Below, piece by piece: positions 40,043 to 49,334 of a DNA stretch of 64,000 bases. This DNA is from Streptomyces sp. NBC_00443 (GTDB lineage: Bacteria > Actinomycetota > Actinomycetes > Streptomycetales > Streptomycetaceae), in assembly GCF_036014175.1 (NCBI RefSeq), contig NZ_CP107917.1, positions 6,572,001 to 6,636,000 on the forward strand. Direction: 5' to 3'. The number at the start of each line of letters is the position of its first letter. Within the stretch, counting starts at the first letter, position 1. A model generated the notes under the pieces. The model saw only the letters and a list, made by a program, of their open reading frames with translations. It did not search any database and was not told where the DNA came from. The translations under genes were made by a program, and so were the position numbers.

Positions 40043-41785
40043 TCAGACGGTGACCGTCTCCTCCGGCAGTGGCAGGTCCACATCCACCGCGCTGTCGTCG
40101 CCCGCGTGCGTCGCCGAAGAGGCGAGCGGCCCGTGGCCGTCGGCGCGGGCGGCCAGGACGTAGGCGCCCTGGGTGGGGACGGTGAGGGCGTAGCTGCCGT
40201 CGTCCCCGGAGAGGGTCGCGCCTGCCTGACGGCCGCGGCGGTCGATCAGGGTCACCTTGGCGCGGGCCACCGGGGTGCCCTCGGCGTCCAGGACGCGGCC
40301 GCGGAAGCCGCGCAGCGCCTCCTCGGCGCGTTCCAGGTTGGCGTCCTCCTCGCTGCTGGCGCGCAGCTGCGGGTGGGCCGCGGCCGGGCGCTGCTTCGGG
40401 AGGAAGAGGGCCAGCAGGAGGCCGACGGCGACCGCGGCGGTCGCGATCAGGAAGGAGACGCGGAAGCCGTGCATGGTCGGGACCTCGACGCCGCCGACGT
40501 TGTTCGCGGTGTTGGCCAGCACCATGCCGATGACGGCGCTGGAGACCGACGTACCGATGGAACGCATCAGCGTGTTGAGGCCGTTCGCCGCGCCCGTCTC
40601 CGAGGCCGGGACCGCGCCGATGATCAGGGCGGGGAGGGAGGAGTAGGCGAGGCCGATGCCCGCGCCGAGGATCACCGCGATGACGAGGCTCTGCCAGGGG
40701 GCGCTCATCAGGCCGAGGCCGGCGCCGTAGCCGATGGCGATGATCAGCATGCCGAGGATCAGGGTCGTCTTGGGGCCGTACTTCGCCGAGAGGCGGGCGT
40801 AGACCGGCGCCGTGAACATCATCGTCAGGCCCAGCGGGGCCACCAGCAGACCCGCGACGACCATGGACTGGCCGAGGCCGTAGCCGGTCTCCTTCGGCAG
40901 CTGGAGCAGCTGGGGGAGGACCAGGGAGACGACGTAGAAGCTGACGCCGACCATGATCGAGGCGAGGTTGGTGAAGAGGACGGCCGGGCGGGCCGTGGTG
41001 CGCAGGTCGACCAGGGGGGCCTTGGTGCGCAGCTCGTAGACACCCCAGAGGAGGAGGGTGGCGGCCGACGCGCCGAACATGCCGAGCGTGGTGCCGGACG
41101 TCCAGCCCCAGTCGCTGCCCTTGGTGATGGGGAGGAGGAAGAGGACGAGGCCCACGGTGAGGCCGAGGGCGCCGAGGTAGTCGAAGGAGCCCTCCGCGCG
41201 GAGCTTGGACTCCGGTACGACGGCGAGGGTGAGGACGATGGCGAGGACGCCGAGGCCGGCGGCGCCGTAGAAGAGGGCGTGCCAGTTCGCGTTCTGGGCG
41301 ACCAGGGCCGCGGCGGGCAGTGCGAGTCCGCCGCCGACGCCGATCGAGGAGCTCATCAGGGCCATGGCCGAGCCGAGCTTCTCGCGGGGCAGCATGTCGC
41401 GCATCAGGCCGATGCCGAGCGGGATCGCGCCCATCGCGAAGCCCTGCAGGGTGCGTCCGACGATCATGGGGAGCAGGGTGCTGGTGAACGCGCTGATCAG
41501 CGCGCCGACCACCATCACGGACAGGCTGGCTATGAGCATGCGCCGCTTGCCGTAGAGGTCACCGAGGCGGCCCATGATCGGGGTGGCGACGGCGCCCGAG
41601 AGGAGAGTCGAGGTCAGGACCCAGGTGGCGTTGCTGGGCGCGGTGCTCAGCAGCTGCGGCAGGTCCTTGATCACGGGGACGAGCAGGGTCTGCATTACCG
41701 CGACAACGATGCCCGCGAAGGCGAGGACCGGGACGAGGGGGCCGGTCGCTCCGCCGGTGGGCTTTTCGGTCGTCGTTTGTGTCAT
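40043..41785 (-). CDS. MFS transporter with C-terminal carboxypeptidase-regulatory-like domain
   Basis: A 580-residue proton-driven exporter of the EmrB/QacA type with about 12-14 helices (PVLAFAGIVVAVMQTLLVPV, NATWVLTSTLLSGAVATPIM, the loop GRLGDLYGKRRM after TM2). Unusually, the last ~90 residues form a soluble Ig-like domain (RVLDAEGTPVARAKVTLIDR, LSGDDGSYALTVPTQGAYVL), as in carboxypeptidase-regulatory or Cna-B modules. ATG 41785 has GAGGT upstream. It is divergent from another MFS gene. Substrate unknown; multidrug export is a guess from the family. Confidence 0.85.
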   Translation of the reverse strand: MTQTTTEKPTGGATGPLVPVLAFAGIVVAVMQTLLVPVIKDLPQLLSTAPSNATWVLTSTLLSGAVATPIMGRLGDLYGKRRMLIASLSVMVVGALISAFTSTLLPMIVGRTLQGFAMGAIPLGIGLMRDMLPREKLGSAMALMSSSIGVGGGLALPAAALVAQNANWHALFYGAAGLGVLAIVLTLAVVPESKLRAEGSFDYLGALGLTVGLVLFLLPITKGSDWGWTSGTTLGMFGASAATLLLWGVYELRTKAPLVDLRTTARPAVLFTNLASIMVGVSFYVVSLVLPQLLQLPKETGYGLGQSMVVAGLLVAPLGLTMMFTAPVYARLSAKYGPKTTLILGMLIIAIGYGAGLGLMSAPWQSLVIAVILGAGIGLAYSSLPALIIGAVPASETGAANGLNTLMRSIGTSVSSAVIGMVLANTANNVGGVEVPTMHGFRVSFLIATAAVAVGLLLALFLPKQRPAAAHPQLRASSEEDANLERAEEALRGFRGRVLDAEGTPVARAKVTLIDRRGRQAGATLSGDDGSYALTVPTQGAYVLAARADGHGPLASSATHAGDDSAVDVDLPLPEETVTV

Positions 41786-41938
41786 GTGTACCTCGAACTC
41801 CGTGTGCCTGGGCAACTATTCCGATGCTTTGGGTCACTAACGAAATCTTGACCTTCTCTTGGGGAAAGGGGGGCCGGCGGGCGCTGGTCGCCCCGGCGGC
41901 CCAGGCTGACTGGGTCATTGGCCTAGGGCGAATTCCCG

Positions 41939-43405
41939 ATGCCAGGAGCGTCTGTCGTTGAGAGCATGACAGGCATGCTCGAAGCCGCCGACGTCACCCG
42001 TGCCCCCCGCCGAACCGCGCCGCCCACCTGGCTGGTGGTGGCGCTCGCCTGTGCGGGGCAGTTCCTGGTCGTGCTCGACGTGTCCGTCGTGAACGTGGCA
42101 CTGCCCTCGATGCGGGCCGACCTGGGGATGAGCGCCCAGGGACTGCAGTGGGTCGTGAACGCGTACGCCATCGCCTTCGCGGGGTTCATGCTGCTCGGCG
42201 GACGGGCCGGGGACCTCTACGGCCGTAAGCGGATGTTCCTCGTCGGGCTCGGGGTGTTCACCCTGGCCTCGCTGGCCGGCGGGCTGGCCCAGCAGGAGTG
42301 GCAGCTGCTGGCCGCGCGGGCCGTGCAGGGGCTGGGCGCGGCGGTGCTGGCACCCTCGACGCTGACGATCCTCACGGCGGCGGTGCCGGAGGGGGCGGCC
42401 CGGGCGCGGGCCATAGGCACGTGGACCGCCGTCGGCGCGGGCGGTGGTGCGGCGGGCGGGCTCGTCGGCGGGCTGCTGGTGGAAGCCCTGTCGTGGCGCT
42501 GGGTCCTGCTGATCAACGTGCCGGTGGGCGCGGTCGTACTGGCCGGTTCCGTGCTGTGGCTCTCGGAGAGCCGGGCCGGGGACCGGCGGCGGCTGGATCT
42601 GCCGGGGGCGGTACTGGTGACGGCGGGGCTGGCGACGATGGCGTACGGCATCTCGCAGACGGAGGCCTCCGGCTGGACGGCGGCGGCCACGGTCCTGCCC
42701 CTGCTCGCCGGGGTCGCGCTGATCGGTGTCTTCTTGGTCGTGGAGTCGCGTACGGCGGCGCCGCTGATGCCGCTCGGGCTGCTGCGGGTGCGGGCGGTGT
42801 CGTCGGCGAACGCGGCGATGTTCCTGTGCGGGTCGGCGATGTTCTGCATGTGGTACTTCATGACGCTGTACGCGCAGAACGTGCTGGGCTACACCCCGCT
42901 GGAGGCCGGTCTGGCGCTGGTGCCGAGCTCGCTGGCCGTGATCCTCGGCTCCAAGCTCGCGCCGCTGCTCATGCGGTGGTTCGGCCCGCGCACCGTCGCG
43001 GCCACCGGCACGCTCGTGGCGGTCGCCGGCTTCGGCCGGCAGTCGATGCTGAGCGTGGACGGCGCGTACCTGACCTCGATCATGGTGCCGGGCGTCCTGA
43101 TGATGCTCGGCGCGGGCCTGGCGGCGACACCCCTCGCGGCCCTGGCCACGTCCGGCGCGGAGCCGGGGGAGGCCGGCCTGGTCTCGGGTCTCGTCAACAC
43201 CTCCCGCACCATGGGCGGTTCACTGGGCCTCGCGGTCCTGTCGACCCTGGCAGCGGCCCGCTCGGGCGGCAGCGACACGCCGGCGGCGCTGACGGAGGGG
43301 TATGCGCTGGCGTTCCGGACGGGGGCGGGGGTGCTGGCCGGGGGAGCGGTGCTGATGGTGGTCTGGCTGCCGCGGAGGGGACGGGGCAGTGAGGGGGTGA
43401 GGTGA
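41939..43405 (+). CDS. MFS transporter, DHA2 (EmrB/QacA) family
   Basis: A drug-efflux-type transporter of up to 488 residues with 14 predicted helices: WLVVALACAGQFLVVLDVSV with the DHA2 pattern LDVSVVNVALPS, the loop GRAGDLYGRKRM and motif C in TWTAVGAGGGAAGGLVGG. The start is unclear: ATG 41939, 41966 or 41975 are all in frame and none has a good ribosome site; a palindrome GAGCATG...CATGCTC (41962-41980) overlaps the latter two and may be an operator. Divergent from the MFS gene ending at 40043. Confidence 0.85.
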   Translation: MPGASVVESMTGMLEAADVTRAPRRTAPPTWLVVALACAGQFLVVLDVSVVNVALPSMRADLGMSAQGLQWVVNAYAIAFAGFMLLGGRAGDLYGRKRMFLVGLGVFTLASLAGGLAQQEWQLLAARAVQGLGAAVLAPSTLTILTAAVPEGAARARAIGTWTAVGAGGGAAGGLVGGLLVEALSWRWVLLINVPVGAVVLAGSVLWLSESRAGDRRRLDLPGAVLVTAGLATMAYGISQTEASGWTAAATVLPLLAGVALIGVFLVVESRTAAPLMPLGLLRVRAVSSANAAMFLCGSAMFCMWYFMTLYAQNVLGYTPLEAGLALVPSSLAVILGSKLAPLLMRWFGPRTVAATGTLVAVAGFGRQSMLSVDGAYLTSIMVPGVLMMLGAGLAATPLAALATSGAEPGEAGLVSGLVNTSRTMGGSLGLAVLSTLAAARSGGSDTPAALTEGYALAFRTGAGVLAGGAVLMVVWLPRRGRGSEGVR

Positions 43406-43684
43406 CGCGGGGGATGTCGGCTCGGCATTGCCGCGGGGTGGTTCGGGCGGGGGGTTGCGGTCGCCCGTGACTGGCGGCCGGTGAAGCTCAGGGGTCGGGG
43501 GAGGCCAGTTCGGCGGGAGGGCGGCGCGGTCGGGCCGGCGTCCGGTGCCTTCGTCTCCGCGTCTGCGGTGGCTCGGTGGTCGGCTACCGGGGCCGGGCGG
43601 GCGAGTGCCTGTCACCGGCAGAGTGGCGGAACGGCGCCCCGGCGCCGGCCGACCCGGACGAGGTCCTCGCAGGGACGAGCCCCG

Positions 43685-44326
43685 CTACAACCACCCCTGC
43701 TGCCGGGCCTCCCGCGTCGCCTCCATCCGGTTGCGCGTACCCGTCTTGCCGATCGCGGAGGACAGGTAGTTGCGGACCGTCGACTCGGAGAGGTGGAGCC
43801 GGGTCGCGATGTCGGCGACCGTCGCGCCGTCCGTCGAGGCGTTGAGGACGTCGCGTTCGCGGGCGGTGAGGGGGTTGGGGCCGGCGCTCAGGGCAGCCGC
43901 GGCGAGGGCCGGGTCGATCACCGTCTCGCCGGTCAGCACGCGGCGGACGGCGGCCGCCAGTTCCTCCACGGGGCCGTCCTTGACCAGGAAGCCGGCGGCG
44001 CCCGCCTCCATGGCCCGGCGCAGATAGCCGGGGCGGCCGAAGGTCGTCAGGATCAGCACCCGGCAGTCGGGGACCTGGTCGCGCAGCTCGGCCGCGGCGT
44101 CCAGCCCGCTGCGGCCGGGGAGTTCGATGTCGAGGAGAGCGACGTCCGGGCGGTGGGTGAGGGCGGCGTCCACGATCACGTCCCCGGCCCCCACCTGCGC
44201 CACGACCTCGATGTCCGGCTCCAGCCCGAGCAGTAAAGCGAGTGCCCCGCGCATCATGCCCTGGTCCTCCGCGAGCAGCACCCGGATGGACTTGGCGGGC
44301 CGGTGCTCCCGCGGCATCTCGTTCAC
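43685..44326 (-). CDS. LuxR-family two-component response regulator
   Basis: A 213-residue NarL/LuxR-type regulator. Receiver domain: LLAEDQGMMRGAL (acidic pair), phospho-Asp in DVALLDIELPGRSG, LILTTFGRPGYLR and the Lys in FLVKDGPVEEL. DNA-binding domain: NPLTARERDVLNASTDG, HLSESTVRNYLSSAIGKTGT. Start GTG 44326 or ATG 44317. The cognate histidine kinase gene lies upstream on the same strand but is separated by ~510 bases with four tandem repeats, whereas such pairs are usually adjacent. Targets unknown. Confidence 0.88.
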   Translation of the reverse strand: MNEMPREHRPAKSIRVLLAEDQGMMRGALALLLGLEPDIEVVAQVGAGDVIVDAALTHRPDVALLDIELPGRSGLDAAAELRDQVPDCRVLILTTFGRPGYLRRAMEAGAAGFLVKDGPVEELAAAVRRVLTGETVIDPALAAAALSAGPNPLTARERDVLNASTDGATVADIATRLHLSESTVRNYLSSAIGKTGTRNRMEATREARQQGWL

Positions 44327-44408
44327 GGGGCAAGAGTAGGGCGCCCGGGGTTCGGCGGACCGTCCCCGGTCAGCGCGAAAAGTGGTTGCCGAGCTGAGCC
44401 ACGGGCGC

Positions 44409-44834
44409 GCCCGCCTCACCGGCCCCGACAGGGCCGGCAGCCGGTCGTGCCCGGGCGGCGGAGCCGCTGCCCGGTACCGCTCTGTGTCTCTGGGGGCGGT
44501 CGCCGCGCCGCCCCGGGCCCGCCTCACCGGCCCCGACAGGGCCGGCAGCCGGTCGTGCCCGGGCGGCGGAGCCGCTGCCCGGTACCGCCCCGTGTCTCCG
44601 GGGCGGTCACCGCATCGCCCGGGCCCGCCCCCACCGCGACCCACAAGGCCGGCAGCCGGTTCCGCCCAGGCAGCGGAGCCGCTGCCCGGTACCGCCCCGT
44701 GTCTCCGGGGCGGTCACCGCATCGCCCGGGCCCGCCCCCACCGCCACCCACAAGGCCGGCAGCCGGTCCCGCCCAGGCAGCGGAGCCGCTGCCCGGTACC
44801 GTCCCGCGCCTCCCCGGAGCGGTCAGTGCACCGC
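44409..44834. repeat. Four tandem copies of a ~107-bp repeat
   Basis: Units begin at about 44409, 44517, 44623 and 44730 (periods 108, 106, 107). Each starts GCCCGCC..CACC and contains GGCCGGCAGCCGGT, the hairpin GGGCGGCGGAGCCGCTGCCC (or variant) and CCGGTACCG. Copies 1-2 and 3-4 are most alike. They fill the space between the response regulator and the kinase. All frames stay open but no protein family is seen. Confidence 0.85.
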
Positions 44835-44838
44835 CCGC

Positions 44839-46016
44839 TCAGCCCGTCGGCACCAACTCCCTTTCCTCCACCGGCATTTCCGCTCGCACCAGGAACCCTT
44901 GACGCGGCCCCGGCCCCGCTGTCAGCGTGCCCCCGGCCGCGGAGAGGCGTTCCGTCAGCCCCCGCAGGCCCGTGCCGCCGATGCCCTCCCGGGGGGCCGT
45001 CAAGGGGTGCCGGAGCCGTCGTCGGTCACCGTCACGTGGACGCGCTCCACGTCGCCCGAGACCGTGATCTCGCAGTGGGCCGCGCCACTGTGCCGCAGGA
45101 CGTTGGTGACCGCCTCGCGTACCACCCACCCCAGCAGGGCCTCCGTCTGCTGGGGGAGGGGAGGGCCGGACTGGTGGAACGCCGGGGTGATGCCCGCCGC
45201 CGCCAGGGCCGAGTGGGCGCGGTCCAGCTCCGTGGCCAGGCTGCCCCTGCGGTAGCCCGTCACCGCCTCGCGGATCTCCGTGAGCGCCTGCCGGCCCACG
45301 GACTCGATGTCGGCGACCTGGGCGACGGCCGCGTCCAGGTCCCGCACGGCCAGCCGCCGCGCCGCCTCCGACTTCACCACGATCACGGAGAGGGTGTGAC
45401 CGAGCAGGTCGTGCAGGTCGCGGGAGAAGCGCAGGCGTTCCTCCTCGACCGCGCGCCGGGCCAGCTCCTCGCGGGCGGCGCGCAGTTCCCGTACCGCCTC
45501 GGACAGGGACAGGATCGCCGCCGTCACGATCGTCGAGATCCAGGTGGCGTAAGCGATGTCGAGGCCGCCCCAGCCGTCCTGCAGGAAGGCGACCAGGCCG
45601 GAGAGCACGGTCACCGCCGCCCCGGTCAGGCGCAGCCGCGGCATCCTTACGACCGCGCCCGTCGCGAGGCCGAGCAGCGGGAAGAACAGCAGCCAGCTGC
45701 CGCCGTAGCCCAGGCCGAGTGCGCAGGTCACCGCCGTCAGCAGGCCCAGCGCCAGCTGCGTGGAGCGGGCCTCGCGCTTCTCCTTCACGAACGCGCGGAA
45801 CGACACGTAGATGTAGAGCGAGTTGAAGGTGAGCAGCCCCAGGCCGCCGATCCACGGGTTGGGCGTCTCCCCCTGGAAGAGGTTCGAGAAGGAGCCCATC
45901 CCCAGCAGCAGCCACGGCAGCAGGGCGAACCCGGTCGGGCGCGGGCCCGGGGTGCCGGGGAGCCGTCCGGCCCTCAGCGGAGTCGGTGTGCACGACACCT
46001 TGCGCGTCCAGGACAT
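44839..46016 (-). pseudogene. Two-component histidine kinase, frameshifted near the C-terminus
   Basis: A NarX/DesK-type sensor kinase. It has several N-terminal membrane helices (GLLTFNSLYIYVSFRAFV, WLLFFPLLGLATGAVV), the phosphoacceptor region EERLRFSRDLHDLLGHTLSV (His in RDLHD) and an HATPase with N-box VVREAVTNVLRHSGA and G1 box VTDDGSG. At the four-G run 45004-45007 one base seems lost: the frame hits TGA at 45000 right after DDGSGTP, while the missing end (GIGGTGLRGLTERLSAAGG to PVEERELVPTG) continues in another frame to 44839. As written, the kinase lacks its G2 box and would be inactive. Start ATG 46016; 46055 is an alternative. Confidence 0.7.
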
Positions 46017-46224
46017 GTCCCGTCCCCCGTTCGTCGGATCCGTCCCCAGTGTCATGGCTCAGACGCTACGGATCGAGGCCCGCGTACGGCAGGTCCGGTT
46101 GTCAGCACTCCGGCAGGACAAATGTCACGGTCTCCGGTGAGCCGAAGGACGCGCAACCGGATCTGATGCCACGTCAGGAGCCTTCACAACTGCGGAGCGC
46201 TCGGCTATACAGAGGGCGCCGGAC

Positions 46225-46238
46225 TGGAACGCGTTCTA
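46225..46238. promoter_or_regulatory. KstR-like operator upstream of the MaoC operon
   Basis: TGGAACGCGTTCTA is a perfect match to TNNAACNNGTTNNA, 82 bases before the MaoC hydratase start. Confidence 0.7.
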
Positions 46239-46320
46239 GAACGGCCCGTGACGACCTCGGTGCGGCCGACGGTGCGGACGGCCGTACCGGGGTCTTGACT
46301 CCGCCACCTTCAGGAGCCGT

Positions 46321-47196
46321 ATGCCCATCGACGCAGCCAAGGCCCTCGCCGCCGAGCCCCGGACCGGCGAGATCTCCTGGAACTCCAAGGACGTCCAGCT
46401 CTACCACCTCGGCATCGGCGCCGCCGCCAATCCCGACCGGCGCAGCCCCGCCACCGACCCCGACGAACTGCGCTACACCCTGGAGTCCCGGCTGCACGTG
46501 CTGCCCAGCTTCGCCACCGTCGCGGGATCCGGCTCGCCCGGAGTGATCAGCGGACTGTCCATGCCGGGCATCGAGGTCGACCTCGCCCGCGTCCTGCACG
46601 GCGGCCAGAGCCTCGTGATCCACCGGCCCATCCCGGCCGCGGGCACCGCCACCGCGACCAACCGGATCGCCGCCCTGTACGACAAGGTCAAGGCGGCCGT
46701 GCTGGTGCTGCGCACCGAAGTGGCGGACGCCGAAGGCCCGTTGTGGACCAACGACGCCCAGATCTTCATCCGCGGCGAGGGCGGCTGGGGCGGCGACCGG
46801 GGGCCGTCCGCCCGTCTCGAACCCACCGAGGGCGAGCCCGCCCGGACCGTCGAGCGGCCGATCCGCGAGGACCAGGCCCTGCTGTACCGCCTCTCCGGCG
46901 ACTGGAACCCGCTGCACGCCGACCCGGAGTTCGCCAAGGTCGCCGGGTTCGAGCGGCCCATCCTGCACGGCCTGTGCACCTACGGCATGACCCTCAAGGC
47001 CGTCGTCGACACACTGCTCGGCGGGGACGTGACCCGGGTGCGGTCGTACGACACCCGGTTCGCCGGGGTCGTGTATCCGGGGGAGACCCTGCGCATCCGC
47101 ATGTGGCCCGGTGCGGGCACCGTCCGCGTGGCCGTGAGCGCCGTCGAGCGGGACGACGCGCCCGTCCTCGCCGACACCGTCGTCGAACACACCTGA
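46321..47196 (+). CDS. MaoC-family enoyl-CoA hydratase, Hsd4B/Rv3538 type
   Basis: A 291-residue double-hotdog hydratase adding water to 2-enoyl-CoA. It resembles Rv3538: MPIDAAKALAAEP, SWNSKDVQLYHLGIGA, LHVLPSFATVAG, ARVLHGGQSLVIHRPIP, IRGEGGWGGDRGPS and the catalytic motif LYRLSGDWNPLHADPEFA with GFERPILHGLCTYG. A perfect KstR-like site lies upstream. Followed by an alcohol dehydrogenase (41 bases) and an SDR in the same direction, giving hydratase plus dehydrogenase functions for beta-oxidation. The steroid or branched-chain substrate is inferred. Confidence 0.88.
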   Translation: MPIDAAKALAAEPRTGEISWNSKDVQLYHLGIGAAANPDRRSPATDPDELRYTLESRLHVLPSFATVAGSGSPGVISGLSMPGIEVDLARVLHGGQSLVIHRPIPAAGTATATNRIAALYDKVKAAVLVLRTEVADAEGPLWTNDAQIFIRGEGGWGGDRGPSARLEPTEGEPARTVERPIREDQALLYRLSGDWNPLHADPEFAKVAGFERPILHGLCTYGMTLKAVVDTLLGGDVTRVRSYDTRFAGVVYPGETLRIRMWPGAGTVRVAVSAVERDDAPVLADTVVEHT

Positions 47197-47237
47197 GTTC
47201 AGAACGTCGTAGATCGCCGCACGAGGGGAGCCGCACC

Positions 47238-48314
47238 ATGCGCGCAGCCGTACTGCACGAGATCGGTCAGGACAAGCTGGAGGTCCTCGACGACGTCGAG
47301 GCGGTGGGCTTCGGCCCCGGGAGGGTGAGGGTCCGGGTGCGGGCCACCGGGCTGTGTCACTCCGACCTGTCCGCGATGGCGGGGGTGCTGCCCCAGCCGG
47401 CGCCCTTCGTGCCCGGTCACGAGGGGGCGGGCGAGATCCTCGAGGTGGGGGAGACCGTCACCCACCTCAAGCCGGGCGACCGGGTCGTCGTCTGCTGGCT
47501 GCCCGCCTGCGGCGCCTGCCCCGCCTGCAAGCGCGGCCAGACCGAACTGTGTCTGGCCGGGTTCATGAACGCCGGCACCCCCAACTTCAAGCGCCCCGGC
47601 GGTGACGTCTTCGGCTTCGCCGGCACCGGCACCTTCGCCGAGGAGGTCGTCGTCGACGCCGGCTGCGCCGTACCGATCCCCGACGACGTGCCCTTCGACA
47701 TCGCCGCCCTCATCGGCTGCGGGGTGACGACGGGACTCGGCGCCGCCCTCAACACGGCCGACGTCGAGGCCGGTTCGTCGGTCGCCGTGATCGGCTGCGG
47801 GGGCGTCGGCATCTCCGCGATCCAAGGGGCGCGGCTCAAGGGCGCCGCCGAGATCGTCGCCGTCGACCCGGTCGCCTCGCGCCGCGAGTCCGCGCTCAGG
47901 TTCGGCGCCACCAGGGCCGTCTCACCGGACGAACTGGCCGACGCCAAGCAGCAGGTCACCGCCGGCGAGGGCTTCGACTACGTCTTCGAGGTCGTCGGCA
48001 AGTCCGCCACCGCCCGCACGGCGTACGAGTACACCCGGCGCGGCGGCACGCTCGTCGTCGTCGGCGCGGGCGCCATGGACGACTTCCTCCAGCTCAACAT
48101 GTTCGAGCTGTTCTTCGACGAGAAGCGGATCCTGCCGTCCATGTACGGCGGCGGGGACGTCCTGCGCTCCTACGAGCGGACGATCGCCCTCTGGCGGGCT
48201 GGCCGGATCGACCTCGCGGGCCTGATCACCCACCGGGTGCCGCTGGCCGACATCAACGAGGCCCTGGACCAGATGCGGACGGGCACGGCACTGCGTACGT
48301 GCATAGAGATCTGA
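47238..48314 (+). CDS. Zinc-dependent alcohol dehydrogenase (MDR)
   Basis: A 358-residue medium-chain dehydrogenase. Catalytic zinc ligands lie in ATGLCHSDLSAM and PGHEGAGEI; the structural-zinc lobe is CGACPACKRGQTELC; the Rossmann motif is VAVIGCGGVGISAIQ followed by the acidic AVDPVA for NAD. Length normal. ATG 47238 has GGGGAG 8 bases upstream. Middle gene of the three-gene set after the KstR-like site. Probably oxidises an alcohol intermediate of the pathway; exact substrate unknown. Confidence 0.88.
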   Translation: MRAAVLHEIGQDKLEVLDDVEAVGFGPGRVRVRVRATGLCHSDLSAMAGVLPQPAPFVPGHEGAGEILEVGETVTHLKPGDRVVVCWLPACGACPACKRGQTELCLAGFMNAGTPNFKRPGGDVFGFAGTGTFAEEVVVDAGCAVPIPDDVPFDIAALIGCGVTTGLGAALNTADVEAGSSVAVIGCGGVGISAIQGARLKGAAEIVAVDPVASRRESALRFGATRAVSPDELADAKQQVTAGEGFDYVFEVVGKSATARTAYEYTRRGGTLVVVGAGAMDDFLQLNMFELFFDEKRILPSMYGGGDVLRSYERTIALWRAGRIDLAGLITHRVPLADINEALDQMRTGTALRTCIEI

Positions 48315-48370
48315 CGACCGCGCCTGCGGACGACCGAGCTTCCTGACGGCCACGCTTCTCTAGGAGCCTG

Positions 48371-49309
48371 ATGTCACTGCCACTCGAAGGACTGTCCGCG
48401 ATCGTCACCGGCGCCGGGCGCGGCCTGGGCCGGGCCGAGGCGCTCGAACTCGCCCGGCTCGGCGCGGCCGTCGTCGTCAACGACTACGGGCAGCCCGGCC
48501 GGGACGGCTCCGGTGAGGCCTCCGCCGCGCCCGCCGAGGAGGTCGCCGCCGAGATCCGCGCGGCGGGCGGCACGGCACTCGCCCACACCGGGGACATCGC
48601 GGACTTCCAACAGGCGGGCACGCTGGTCGAGTTGGCCGTCGCCGAGTTCGGCAAGCTGGACATCCTGGTCAACAACGCCGGCATCCTGCGCGACCGCATG
48701 GTCTTCTCCATGGCGGAGGCGGAGTGGGACTCGGTGATCCGGGTCCACCTCAAGGGCCACTTCAACACCATCCGCTTCGCCGCCGCACACTGGCGCGAGC
48801 GGTCCAAGGCGGCGGGAGGGCCGGTGTACGGCCGGGTCGTGAACACGTCCTCGGAGGCGTTCCTCGCCGGATCCGCCGGACAGCCCAACTACGCGGCCGC
48901 GAAGGGCGGAATCGTCGGGCTCACCACTTCCACCGCCCTGGCGCTCGCCAAGTACGGCGTGACCGCCAACGCCATCTGCCCGCGCGCCCGGACCCGCATG
49001 ACCGAGGACGTCTTCGCGGGCCTCGACCAGCCCGAGGACGGCCTGGACCCGCTCGCCCCCGAGCATGTCGCCCCGCTCGTGGGCTACCTGGCCGCACCGG
49101 CCGCCGCCCGGATCAACGGCCAGCTGCTCGTCGTGCACGGCGGCATGGTGGCGGTCGTCGAACGGCCCCGGGTGGCCGCGAAGTTCGACAGCAAGCAGGA
49201 GACGTTCACGTACGACGAACTGGACGCGCTGCTCACGCCGCACTACGCGGAGCAGCCGGAGGGGGAGACGTTCGGGGCGGTGGAGGTGCTGGGACTGAAG
49301 AGGGCTTAA
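48371..49309 (+). CDS. Short-chain dehydrogenase, HSD17B4-like
   Basis: A 312-residue SDR resembling the dehydrogenase part of peroxisomal multifunctional enzyme type 2 and actinobacterial 3-hydroxyacyl-CoA dehydrogenases: TGAGRGLGRAEALELARLG, VVVNDYGQPGRDGSG, ILVNNAGILRDRMVFSM, VNTSSEAF and catalytic YAAAK. A ~50-residue C-terminal extension beyond the core fits this subgroup. With the MaoC protein it would supply the hydration and second oxidation steps of beta-oxidation. A terminator follows. Confidence 0.87.
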   Translation: MSLPLEGLSAIVTGAGRGLGRAEALELARLGAAVVVNDYGQPGRDGSGEASAAPAEEVAAEIRAAGGTALAHTGDIADFQQAGTLVELAVAEFGKLDILVNNAGILRDRMVFSMAEAEWDSVIRVHLKGHFNTIRFAAAHWRERSKAAGGPVYGRVVNTSSEAFLAGSAGQPNYAAAKGGIVGLTTSTALALAKYGVTANAICPRARTRMTEDVFAGLDQPEDGLDPLAPEHVAPLVGYLAAPAAARINGQLLVVHGGMVAVVERPRVAAKFDSKQETFTYDELDALLTPHYAEQPEGETFGAVEVLGLKRA

Positions 49310-49334
49310 GTCAGGCAGGGCGTGGGGAACGGGA

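Noticed and set aside
44303..46166. Long plus-strand frames through the tandem repeats and the kinase gene
   Set aside because: They arise from stop-poor GC-rich repeats and the antisense of the kinase; no domain pattern is visible.
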